Of a stretch of 18,578 nt of DNA, positions 7,264-14,376 are shown in pieces. Position 1 is the first letter of the stretch. Each line of letters opens with the position of its first letter. The position numbers and the translations under genes are program-made. Source of the stretch: an uncultured Paraglaciecola sp. (GTDB taxonomy: Bacteria > Pseudomonadota > Gammaproteobacteria > Enterobacterales > Alteromonadaceae); assembly GCA_905479025.1 (NCBI GenBank), contig CAJQKX010000031.1, forward strand, positions 1 to 18,578, read 5' to 3'. The notes under the pieces are model-generated. The model had not been told where the DNA came from. It saw nothing but the letters and a program-made list of their open reading frames with translations, and did no database searches.

Positions 7264-8451
7264 TTGAAATATTCACAACGTGCGCAAGCCATTTCCCCCT
7301 TTTTTGCTATGGCCTTTGGTGAAAAAGCAGCCCGTTTGGAAGCCCAAGGCAAGCACGTTGTTAAATTGAATATAGGTGAGCCTGATTTTGGTGCGCCGCC
7401 TGACGTGTTACTTGCCATGCAAGACCTTGCGATCAATGCGCCTCTGCCATACACCTCGGCATTAGGATTACCCGAATTACGTGCTGCTATTGCTGGCTTT
7501 TATCAAACAAGCCACCAAATTGAAATCGATCCACAGCGTATTGTTGTCACAGCAGGGGCATCTGCAGCCTTATTGCTACTGTCGGCCGCCTTTGTGGATG
7601 AAGGTGACAAGGTGATCATGGCTGATCCGTCTTACCCCTGTAATAAACAATTTATAAAAAGTTTTGGTGGCAAGGTGCAATTGGTGCCGACCCAAGCAGA
7701 TTCGCACTTTCAATTGAATATGGCGTTGCTTGAACAACACTGGCAGGCAGGCACGCGCGGCTTAATGTTAGCCACTCCCTCTAATCCCACAGGAACCGCC
7801 ATAGCGGCAGATGAACTAGCCGCAATGTGCCAATTTGCTCGTAGCAAAGGGGCATGGCGCATTGTTGATGAGATTTATCTTAACTTGCACCATGGCTCTG
7901 CCGATTCACAGCCAATGAGTGTATTGTCATTCGATGATGAGGCCTTAGTGATTAATAGTTTTTCTAAATATTTTGGTATGACAGGTTGGCGATTAGGTTG
8001 GTGTGTGGTGCCTGAGCGTGCAGTCGAAGTCATGGAAAGATTGGCGCAGAATTATTATATTTGTCCGTCGACTTTAGCGCAAAAAGCCGCTTTACAATGT
8101 TTTACCCCAAGCTCTATTGCTGTGTGCGAGTTACGACGGGCAACGCTAATTACACGAAAAACCCTGGTGCTGACTGGATTACAAAAATGTGGTTTGCATG
8201 TGCCGGTTTCCCCTGACGGTGCTTTTTATGTTTACATCGATGTGAGTCCCACTGGACTCTCGGCTATGACCTTTTGTGAACGAGTATTGCAAGAAGCTCA
8301 TGTTGCGCTTACACCAGGCAATGATTTTGGTGAATACCAAGGCGACCAGTATGTGCGTTTGTCATTTGCCTCTGCAGAATCTGAACTCGAAGAGGGCTTA
8401 CGTCGGCTTGCAATATTTATGGAGCATTTAGATATCAGTCTAACTGTTTAG
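7264..8451 (+). CDS. Class I/II PLP-dependent aminotransferase (aspartate/alanine aminotransferase-like)
   Basis: This 395-residue protein is a fold-type I aminotransferase that moves an amino group from an amino acid to a keto acid in the cytoplasm. The PLP lysine is Lys235 in NSFSKYFGMTGWRLGW. Asn174 lies in SNPTGTA, Asp202 and Tyr205 in VDEIY, and Arg365 in QYVRLSFA should bind the substrate carboxylate. LNIGEPDFGAPP and YTSALGLPELRAAI are family blocks. The start is TTG 7264: a stop (TAG 7255-7257) lies just upstream in frame, no ATG precedes the conserved region, and GAG at 7252-7254 is a weak ribosome site. Substrate specificity cannot be fixed. It appears monocistronic. Confidence 0.9.
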   Translation: MKYSQRAQAISPFFAMAFGEKAARLEAQGKHVVKLNIGEPDFGAPPDVLLAMQDLAINAPLPYTSALGLPELRAAIAGFYQTSHQIEIDPQRIVVTAGASAALLLLSAAFVDEGDKVIMADPSYPCNKQFIKSFGGKVQLVPTQADSHFQLNMALLEQHWQAGTRGLMLATPSNPTGTAIAADELAAMCQFARSKGAWRIVDEIYLNLHHGSADSQPMSVLSFDDEALVINSFSKYFGMTGWRLGWCVVPERAVEVMERLAQNYYICPSTLAQKAALQCFTPSSIAVCELRRATLITRKTLVLTGLQKCGLHVPVSPDGAFYVYIDVSPTGLSAMTFCERVLQEAHVALTPGNDFGEYQGDQYVRLSFASAESELEEGLRRLAIFMEHLDISLTV

Positions 8452-8813
8452 CAGCTAGTGTGCTTTTATGTGCTGTGTTTGCCTTTTTTTTGCAGTGAAT
8501 TATTTTAATGTATAGTGAATTTTACATAAGCACCTTACCTTGTATACCCTTCACGCTGGCTATATGAAAAAGCCTAAATCTTTATAAAAGTGAGAGGCTT
8601 TGCCATATTTTTTACCGTTAGCTAACCGAAAATTCACCCCCACATGTTTTTCCCTTTTATGTTTTAGTGCAAGCTTTGTTGCGTTTCTAAATAAGTCGCG
8701 AAGCTTTCTAACCAATCATTGCCCATGAAATGCATATTGTGAACAACTGAATTTCTTCCAGCTTACTTATAAATTCTGGTAGCATTCATAATAGCGGTTT
8801 AACGACGAATTAA

Positions 8814-8915
8814 GGCTTCTTAACTTTGATAAATAAGGAAATCAAACAAATAAAAGCTTCAGGCGAGCTACAAGCCATTTTAGATAAACACAATACTGAG
8901 ATAACTACCTCTTAA
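8814..8915 (+). pseudogene. Relic: C-terminus of a periplasmic amino-acid-type solute-binding protein
   Basis: The frame from 8814 to TAA 8913-8915 encodes GFLTLINKEIKQIKASGEL, then QAILDKHNTEITTS. The segment IKASGELQAILDKH is typical of the end of family 3 solute-binding proteins (SBP_bac_3). A stop (TAA 8811-8813) cuts the frame directly upstream and there is no start codon or upstream domain of about 220 residues. It is therefore read as the remains of a deleted gene. The match is short, so the identification is tentative. Confidence 0.4.
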
Positions 8916-9064
8916 ATGACATAGACTCAGCTCTGATGCTTATATACCTCTCTAAAATTATAATAATGAATGCCTCATGTCCTGGCCAAAGTGTTAATTG
9001 GTTACCCTCATATCCCAAAAAGATAAGCTCCATAATGCATTTCTAGTTTTATCAAAGCGACCTC

Positions 9065-9092
9065 TTTTTCGCTATTCCCTTACCACTATAAT
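9065..9092 (+). promoter_or_regulatory. Candidate promoter of the Imm22-like gene
   Basis: TATAAT at 9087-9092 lies about 40 bp before ATG 9133. The hexamer 16 bp upstream (9065-9070, TTTTTC) is a weak -35. No Shine-Dalgarno is visible before the ATG. Confidence 0.4.
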
Positions 9093-9132
9093 AGAATATG
9101 CTAATACCTAGTCACTGGCAGTCATTTTCCCC

Positions 9133-9648
9133 ATGAACGAAGACAATAAATCCATTCCTGAAAAAGGGTTACTTTTTACTACAAAGGGCAAAGTGTCCGT
9201 TTGGGCGTCACAACATCCTTACGCTGATATACCTGATGATTATTTTGAGGAAACCTTTTTCAAAAAAGGTACGCGGGCAAGAAACTGTTGGTCAGACAAC
9301 TACAAAATTCGCTATTTTTCACCACAGCAGATGGAAACTAATGGTGCCCATACGGGTACTATCGATATTCATGAAGCAGCGGGTGGGTGTTCTTGCTCTA
9401 GTTCTTTTATCGTTAATTTGATGAGTAAAGCGAAAAAAAATAAGATGGAGCAAGTAACCTGGATAATTTTACTTTTTGAACAGGAATACAGTGTCAAACA
9501 AAGTGGTGTTACTGAAGATGAATTCACCACCTTTTTGGGAGCTTTTAATTATGATGCCTCCAGCGAAAGCTTGTTAGGTGAAGATGATGAAGAAGAACAT
9601 GAAAGCGAAGATGAAGGCCCAGAACCAGCAGAACCAGAACCAGTATAA
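9133..9648 (+). CDS. Small acidic-tailed protein, possibly Imm22-type immunity protein
   Basis: A 171-residue, probably cytoplasmic protein with no signal peptide or membrane segment. The region VSVWASQHPYADIPDDYFEE (~21-40), then WSDNYKIRYFSP and TWIILLFEQEY (~108-118), recalls the layout of Imm22 immunity proteins (V.VW....DE..DYFEE, then a final strand ending in ..Y). I hold this loosely. A Gly/Cys/Ser cluster GGCSCSSSF lies at ~84-92. The last ~25 residues are highly acidic, ending in EPAEPEPV, and are encoded by repetitive DNA that runs past the stop. No polymorphic toxin gene is adjacent, so if it is an immunity gene it is an orphan. Start ATG 9133 is the first available and sits behind a TATAAT; no Shine-Dalgarno is seen. 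Confidence 0.6.
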   Translation: MNEDNKSIPEKGLLFTTKGKVSVWASQHPYADIPDDYFEETFFKKGTRARNCWSDNYKIRYFSPQQMETNGAHTGTIDIHEAAGGCSCSSSFIVNLMSKAKKNKMEQVTWIILLFEQEYSVKQSGVTEDEFTTFLGAFNYDASSESLLGEDDEEEHESEDEGPEPAEPEPV

Positions 9649-9680
9649 CTAGAACCAGTATAACTAGAACCAGTATAAAT
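9636..9680 (+). repeat. 15-bp tandem repeat (3 copies) containing the stop codon
   Basis: Three copies of AGAACCAGTATAACT lie at 9636-9650, 9651-9665 and 9666-9680, the last ending AAT. Shorter CCAGAA-type units precede it from 9620. The unit is a multiple of three, so each copy carries an in-frame TAA: 9646-9648 (the actual stop), 9661-9663 and 9676-9678. Confidence 0.92.
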
Positions 9681-9812
9681 AGCGTAGTCGCCAATTGACC
9701 GATGAAATATACGGAAGTATTTATGGCCACAGGTATCGATTTTCAATGTTATCCATCGTGTCTGTAAAGTGAGTTTTTATCAGGTTTTAAATTATTGTGC
9801 TCATATTGATGC

Positions 9813-9895
9813 TTTTAGCTTAGCGTTACCCTTAAGCTAAAAATAAGCTGGGTGTATCCTGGAAACGATACACCCAATGCACAAATTAATGTGCA
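9813..9895. repeat. Cluster of three stem-loops between convergent genes
   Basis: TTTTAGCTTA 9813-9822 pairs with TAAGCTAAAA 9833-9842 (10 bp). GGGTGTATC 9850-9858 pairs with GATACACCC 9867-9875 (9 bp, loop CTGGAAAC). TGCACA 9878-9883 pairs with TGTGCA 9890-9895. The cluster lies in the 333-bp gap between the Imm22-like gene and the penicillin-acylase gene and may terminate one or both, though no T run follows the GC-rich stem. No gene is supported in 9649-9981. Confidence 0.65.
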
Positions 9896-9981
9896 AAACC
9901 ATTGTGAAGATCATTCACAGCCTTGATGGAACCGGGTTTTACGTTTTCACTATTCTCAAATTATGTATAACGCCTTTATTT

Positions 9982-12360
9982 TTACTTGACCGGCACCAGT
10001 CGCAGAGTACTTTTGGTGTTGGCTGTGACATCGGCTTCGCTAAAGTGCTGCATTATGTACTGGCCATTAATATACAACTGGGCTTGGTCTTGATAATGCT
10101 GATCAAACAATACCCCACTTTGCCCAACAGGATTGATACCCAGTGAGTGGCTAGGGTCGGCAAAATCGATGAGTCTACGGGTAGAAGGGCCGTATGCCAC
10201 TGGCCAAGGTGCAGGACCCATTTTATGTGACAGGTTGTTAGGGGTTTCGTGACCACCAGGAGCGGCAAACTGACCGACGTTAAACAATTTATCCAGGATT
10301 TTTAGTTGGCCCAATGGGTGTTTATGTGTCAGCGTATGGGCACTACCCCATTGCCAGTCGGCTGTATTAGCACCCAGAGTGTTACGTAGGTGTTTTAGGC
10401 TTTCCTGCCATGCAACTGTGACTATTGTGGTGCGATCTTCGGTGACGGCCGTCTCTCGATTATCCCACCATGGCGAATCGGGTTTATTTGCCAAGCGAGG
10501 TAAAGCAAAGTCGATTACTCGAGTACGAATTAACGTGCCAAAGAAATCGTCACCCATCTCGTCACGCATAGCCTCATAGGAAAGTTGGTAAACTAACTGG
10601 TTAAAAATCGTGGGAGCGATGTCATCAAGATTATGTTCCCCATTCCACTTACTGAGTAAGTTCACTAGCTCTTGTTCATCGTCGCTAGCGGTTGCCTGTA
10701 TGATAGGTAATAGTGGCTTAAGTAAGCGCTTTGCATAGCCGCTGCCTGTATCCAGTTGCAGTGCCTGACTATTTTGCAAGTTCCACTTCACAGTATTGAT
10801 GGCTAAACGCTGATCAAGTCGAATACCGCGAGCGGGCAAATTGTAATAACCCGGTACCTTGATACCGCTGTCAGGCAGGGGCTGGTAATTAGCCGAAACG
10901 ATGGAGCCGCGAGCTGGGTTTTCTTCTTGGGGGTTATCAGTAAAAGGCACAAACCCCAGTTTATCTGCCTCAGAACTGCTTCCGTCGAGGATAAACGTAG
11001 GCTCGACTCCGCTAGGACGTAAAGGCAGTTTAGCTGCCGCCCACCAACCAATATCTCCACTGGCATTGGCCCAGACTATGTTGAGTCCTGGCGCATGAAT
11101 TTTTTCACTGGCTGCACGGGCTTTTGCCAAGGTATCAGCACGGTTGAGTTGATAAAATGCATCAAGAATGGGGTTCTTTGTTTCAAGAAAAGCCCACCAC
11201 ATAGCGATAGGTGTTGTACCTGAATGCTCACCAAGGGCATCGTTGATGATAGGGCCGTGAGGCGAACGGCGCAGGGTTAATGTGATCGGATCCTCGCCTT
11301 TGATCTCAATTTTTTCAGTGCGACTTTGTAGCTCTACCCATTGACCCTGATACCAAACTTGATCTGCGTTATCTGGATTGACTGTCTCGGCAATGAGATC
11401 TATGTCATCGTTTTGAAACATCGTAATGCTCCAGCCAAAGTCTAAGTTGTGCCCAAGGCTTGCGACTGGATTAAGTGCTTGATGGTGGCCATAAAGCTCA
11501 AATCCAGGGTAAGACAAATGTGCTTCGTACCAGACTGAGGGAACGGCAAAACCAATGTGAGGGTCACCTGCCAACAGCGGCTTACCACTTGCGGTGCGAC
11601 TACCAGATACTGCCCAGGCGTTGCTACCTTCAAATAACGCTAAACCGCTGTCTGTGAGTGCTTGTTGGCTGATATTGGCAATGCGTTGAAGATCACGCCA
11701 ATCTTCAGCTGTCATGGCCTCAGGTACAACACCCTCGGTGTGCCATGCTAAATCAAACACATCAAGGTATTCAACTCCAAGCTGATCGCGTACATAAGTC
11801 AGCACCGGCTCGGTGCGAAAAGCGGCGGCAAAACTGTAAGCCATATAACCGCCAACACTGAGGGTGTCCTCAGCCGTGAATGGGCGTTTTGTAATGCCCA
11901 GAATATCAAATTCCAACGGGGCGGGGTGAGAATTTTGGTATTGGTTGATACCATCTAAATAAGCCATCAAGGCTTTATTTGCAGGGGTATTAGGGTCCAT
12001 CTTTGCTACATAAGCATCGGCATGTGCGCGAATGCCTAGCGTACGAAATAAACGGTCACTGTTGAGTAGTTTTGGACCCAATATAGCGGCTAATTCACCT
12101 CGCGCCAAACGGCGCACCATTTCCATCTGAAACAAACGGTCTTGGGCATGAACATAGCCAAGAGTGCGATACATATCTGCTTCGTTTTTCGCTTGAATAT
12201 GGGGTACGCCTCGTTCGTCATAACGGACATTAACCGGTGCTTGCAGATTGGCAAGGCTTACCTCACCATTGCGCAGAGGTTGTTTGCTATGCATATACCA
12301 GACAGCGGCGACCGTGACCATAACAAGTATCATGATGAAGATTTTCAGGAAGCGCATCAT
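9982..12360 (-). CDS. Penicillin acylase family Ntn-hydrolase precursor (S45-type)
   Basis: A 792-residue precursor of the penicillin/cephalosporin/acyl-homoserine-lactone acylase family. These enzymes cleave amide bonds after self-processing into alpha and beta chains, usually in the periplasm. The N-terminus has one hydrophobic segment (~6-22). The alpha region holds VRYDERGVPHIQAKNEADMY and DRLFQMEMVRRLARGELAAI. The nucleophile of the mature beta chain is Ser246 in EGSNAWAVSGSRT, followed by GKPLLAGDPHIGF. Later family blocks are RRSPHGPII, WANASGDIGWWAA, GHETPNNLSHKMGPA and RRLIDFADP. Length fits the family. The substrate (beta-lactam, AHL or other acyl amide) cannot be told from sequence. 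Two adjacent ATGs (12360 and 12357) are possible starts. Transcribed alone. Confidence 0.92.
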   Translation of the reverse strand: MMRFLKIFIMILVMVTVAAVWYMHSKQPLRNGEVSLANLQAPVNVRYDERGVPHIQAKNEADMYRTLGYVHAQDRLFQMEMVRRLARGELAAILGPKLLNSDRLFRTLGIRAHADAYVAKMDPNTPANKALMAYLDGINQYQNSHPAPLEFDILGITKRPFTAEDTLSVGGYMAYSFAAAFRTEPVLTYVRDQLGVEYLDVFDLAWHTEGVVPEAMTAEDWRDLQRIANISQQALTDSGLALFEGSNAWAVSGSRTASGKPLLAGDPHIGFAVPSVWYEAHLSYPGFELYGHHQALNPVASLGHNLDFGWSITMFQNDDIDLIAETVNPDNADQVWYQGQWVELQSRTEKIEIKGEDPITLTLRRSPHGPIINDALGEHSGTTPIAMWWAFLETKNPILDAFYQLNRADTLAKARAASEKIHAPGLNIVWANASGDIGWWAAAKLPLRPSGVEPTFILDGSSSEADKLGFVPFTDNPQEENPARGSIVSANYQPLPDSGIKVPGYYNLPARGIRLDQRLAINTVKWNLQNSQALQLDTGSGYAKRLLKPLLPIIQATASDDEQELVNLLSKWNGEHNLDDIAPTIFNQLVYQLSYEAMRDEMGDDFFGTLIRTRVIDFALPRLANKPDSPWWDNRETAVTEDRTTIVTVAWQESLKHLRNTLGANTADWQWGSAHTLTHKHPLGQLKILDKLFNVGQFAAPGGHETPNNLSHKMGPAPWPVAYGPSTRRLIDFADPSHSLGINPVGQSGVLFDQHYQDQAQLYINGQYIMQHFSEADVTANTKSTLRLVPVK

Positions 12361-12867
12361 TGAAGGGATCCGATTTTTGATAAAAATTTAGCATAACTGT
12401 AACATCATACAAGTGGTTAGTTTAGGATTATTGAGGACAGGATAACTGGATTAATATTAACAATACTTAAATACTAGAATGAGGAAAGAGAGCGGTTAGG
12501 TTTGATTAAAATCATGACAAAAGGGTAAAAATGAAAAATTAGATATGCATTATTTACTCACTCACTTTTTACTCATCCATAAGCGCTGTCAATTCCCCAA
12601 ACCTTTTTTGTTAACGCATATTGTGTAGCCTGATCATCGATAATTAGTCTGAATTGTTTGTAGAAATGCAGAGTGAATTGTTGTTAGAAATGTATAGTGA
12701 TTTGGGGTGTAAAGTGGAGCTCATTCCTAAGCTTTCTTTACGGGGATCCACTTAGTTATGCCAATAAGTGATGTCAACACACAGAGTACATCAGTGACAC
12801 CCACCCCTTAAACCATCTTAGTTGGGGCAGTTGTCATATTAGGAAGGTTTGAATGGTTAACGAAATC
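12361..12867. other. 507-bp gap upstream of the acylase gene and downstream of msrA
   Basis: No gene is supported. The left part must carry the minus-strand promoter of the acylase gene; no clear hexamer pair is visible. A 24-bp direct repeat lies at 12650-12697. TGATGT (from 12769) and ACATCA (to 12793) form a 6-bp inverted repeat, and CCCC/GGGG flank 12805-12826, possibly the end of the msrBA transcript. Confidence 0.45.
12650..12697. repeat. Two imperfect 24-bp direct repeats
   Basis: Copies at 12650-12673 and 12674-12697 both start TGAATTGTT and share TAGAAATG; 20 of 24 bases agree. A weaker third copy may begin at 12698 (TGATTTGG). Adjacent short direct repeats of this kind occur at the ends of some IS21-family elements, but no transposase is present. 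Confidence 0.65.
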
Positions 12868-13368
12868 TCACGAAACAGCAGGTAGTTTCCAGTCAGGTCT
12901 AGCAAAATGACAGGTGTAGCCGTTGGGGCGGGTTTCTAAGTAGTCTTGATGTTCAACTTCCGCTTCCCAAAAATCGCTAACAGGCTCAACTTCGGTCACT
13001 ACTTTGCCTGGCCATAATCCACAAGCATCTACGTCCGCAATGGTTCTTACGGCTTCTGCTCGTTGCTCATCAGACACATAATAAATAGCCGAACGATAGG
13101 ATGCACCGGTATCGTTACCTTGTCTATTTTCAGTACTCGGATCATGAATTTGAAAGAAAAATTCTAGAATTTGTCGATAACTGACGATCTCATTATTGAA
13201 TAATATTTCAATACCTTCGGCGTGGTTACCATGATTGCGGTAAGTGGCGTTCGCTACTTCACCGCCTGTATAACCCACACGAGTGGAAGTGACACCAGGA
13301 CGTTTACGAATAAGATCCTGCATCCCCCAAAAACACCCACCGGCTAATACTGCACGTTCATTTGCCAT
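12868..13368 (-). CDS. msrA: Peptide methionine-(S)-S-oxide reductase MsrA
   Basis: MsrA reduces the S epimer of methionine sulfoxide in proteins and free methionine. The 166-residue single-domain protein has the catalytic GGCFWG (Cys12) at its N-terminus, then [17 protein letters not shown] (Glu51) and [20 protein letters not shown], all family blocks. Cys153 in NGYTCHF is the likely resolving cysteine; Cys116 is a further candidate. There is no signal peptide, so it is cytoplasmic. ATG 13368 lies 2 nt after the msrB stop, with GAGG inside the end of msrB as ribosome site about 10 nt away. The two genes are thus co-transcribed and probably translationally coupled. This is a split equivalent of fused MsrA/MsrB proteins. 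Confidence 0.96.
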   Translation of the reverse strand: MANERAVLAGGCFWGMQDLIRKRPGVTSTRVGYTGGEVANATYRNHGNHAEGIEILFNNEIVSYRQILEFFFQIHDPSTENRQGNDTGASYRSAIYYVSDEQRAEAVRTIADVDACGLWPGKVVTEVEPVSDFWEAEVEHQDYLETRPNGYTCHFARPDWKLPAVS

Positions 13369-13370
13369 GA

Positions 13371-13817
13371 TTAAATATCCTCAACTTGATCTAAATAAGC
13401 TTCATACCCTTCGTTTGCCATCTCATCCCGATGGACAAAACGTAATGAAGCGGAATTAATACAATAACGCAAACCGCCTTGGTCTTTAGGCCCATCTGGA
13501 AAAACATGTCCTAGGTGACTATCACCATGAGCTGAGCGTACTTCAATGCGCGTCATACCGAGGGTATTATCAGTGATTTCATTTACATTGACTGGGTCTA
13601 TTGCTTTAGTAAAACTTGGCCAGCCACATCCTGATTCATACTTGGCAGAAGAGGCAAACAAAGGCTCTGAAGAAACGATATCTACATAGATACCAGGCAA
13701 AATGTTATCTAATAATTCACCGGTGCCAGGACGCTCAGTAGCATTTTCTTGCGTCACTTTGAACTGCTCTGGTGTCAGGGCAGAAATTGCGTCTTGTGAT
13801 TTTTGATATGTGTTCAT
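13371..13817 (-). CDS. msrB: Peptide methionine-(R)-S-oxide reductase MsrB, zinc-less type
   Basis: MsrB reduces the R epimer of protein-bound methionine sulfoxide and complements MsrA encoded just downstream. The 148-residue protein has [10 protein letters not shown] near the N-terminus, SGCGWPSF with Cys64 (probable resolving cysteine), [10 protein letters not shown], and the catalytic Cys119 in [11 protein letters not shown]. The two CxxC zinc motifs of E. coli MsrB (Cys46/49 and Cys95/98) are replaced here by Asp46/Ser49 and Ser95/Gly98, so it should not bind structural zinc. No signal peptide is present. The start is well supported by AGAGGA (complement of 13822-13827). It is the first gene of the msrB-msrA pair. 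Confidence 0.96.
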   Translation of the reverse strand: MNTYQKSQDAISALTPEQFKVTQENATERPGTGELLDNILPGIYVDIVSSEPLFASSAKYESGCGWPSFTKAIDPVNVNEITDNTLGMTRIEVRSAHGDSHLGHVFPDGPKDQGGLRYCINSASLRFVHRDEMANEGYEAYLDQVEDI

Positions 13818-14340
13818 TATTTCCTCTTTGTGATGAATGTGAGGTGTCTGTTGGAGTTTAACAGATCTGCTATTAAGGTAATTATTGAGAATGAGAAATA
13901 AAGATCACTATTTCATGTTTATTGGCGGTATCCGAGCCGGAAAAGTTAACTTCGATATCGGTGTTAGCTAATAATTCGCCATTATATTGTCATATATAAC
14001 AAATTGTTATTTTTGAATAAAATAATTCATTTTCACTTAAATAGTGCTCATATTAAAGGGTAAAGTCAGTGTCAGAATATGTGAACAGTGCAATCTACTT
14101 GAAGGTTGAGACAATTGACTTCTCGATTACTGCCTTGTCTCTGGTGTTAGTTTTTTGCAATGCTGGATATGAACCAATTAGTTAAGGTTTATTCAAGTAA
14201 CACTAAGTTGTCGGTGAATTGTTATTTTCTAAATATTGGCTGTTCAGCATGTTCATTACAAGTGACTAAAAATACCCCCTAAGGCAAAAGTAAACCAGCT
14301 TTAAGCATTACACAAGGCGAGGCCTTTGTTCATAAAATTA
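13818..14340. other. AT-rich gap upstream of msrB, no gene seen
   Basis: About 520 bp between the msrBA promoter side and the end of the TPR gene. It must contain the minus-strand msrBA promoter, within the first ~100 bp, but no convincing hexamers are visible. A stretch around 13980-14040 is very AT-rich. No ORF with family resemblance was found on either strand. Confidence 0.4.
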
Positions 14341-14364
14341 ATAGGCTGCAAAAGTGCAGCTATT
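14341..14364 (-). terminator. Probable terminator of the TolB/TPR gene
   Basis: GCTGCA (14345-14350) pairs with TGCAGC (14355-14360) around AAAG, with an outer ATA/TAT extension past one unpaired base. Read on the minus strand it comes about 15 nt after the stop and is followed by a T-rich stretch. Confidence 0.55.
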
Positions 14365-14376
14365 AGAAATGTTTGT

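Larger units (their letters stand above)
8452..9132. other. 681-bp AT-rich gap with one gene relic
   Basis: No intact gene is supported. A weak hairpin AAAGCCT (8569-8575) with AGGCTTT (8595-8601) and a 19-nt loop may terminate the aminotransferase transcript. A coding relic lies at 8814-8915 and a candidate promoter near 9087 (listed separately). The rest is AT-rich with stops in all frames. Confidence 0.5.

Noticed and set aside
8494..8520. Similarity of this stretch (AATGTATAGTGA) to the repeat near 12690
   Set aside because: A shared 12-mer in AT-rich DNA is expected by chance in a window of this size.
9545..9746. Two minus-strand open frames rich in Leu/Val or Ser/Gly
   Set aside because: They are low-complexity products of the acidic tail and 15-bp repeat read on the other strand.
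13885..13905. Possible Fur-box-like sequence (TTGAGAATGAGAAAT) upstream of msrB
   Set aside because: Only half of the consensus matches and the inverted symmetry is missing.
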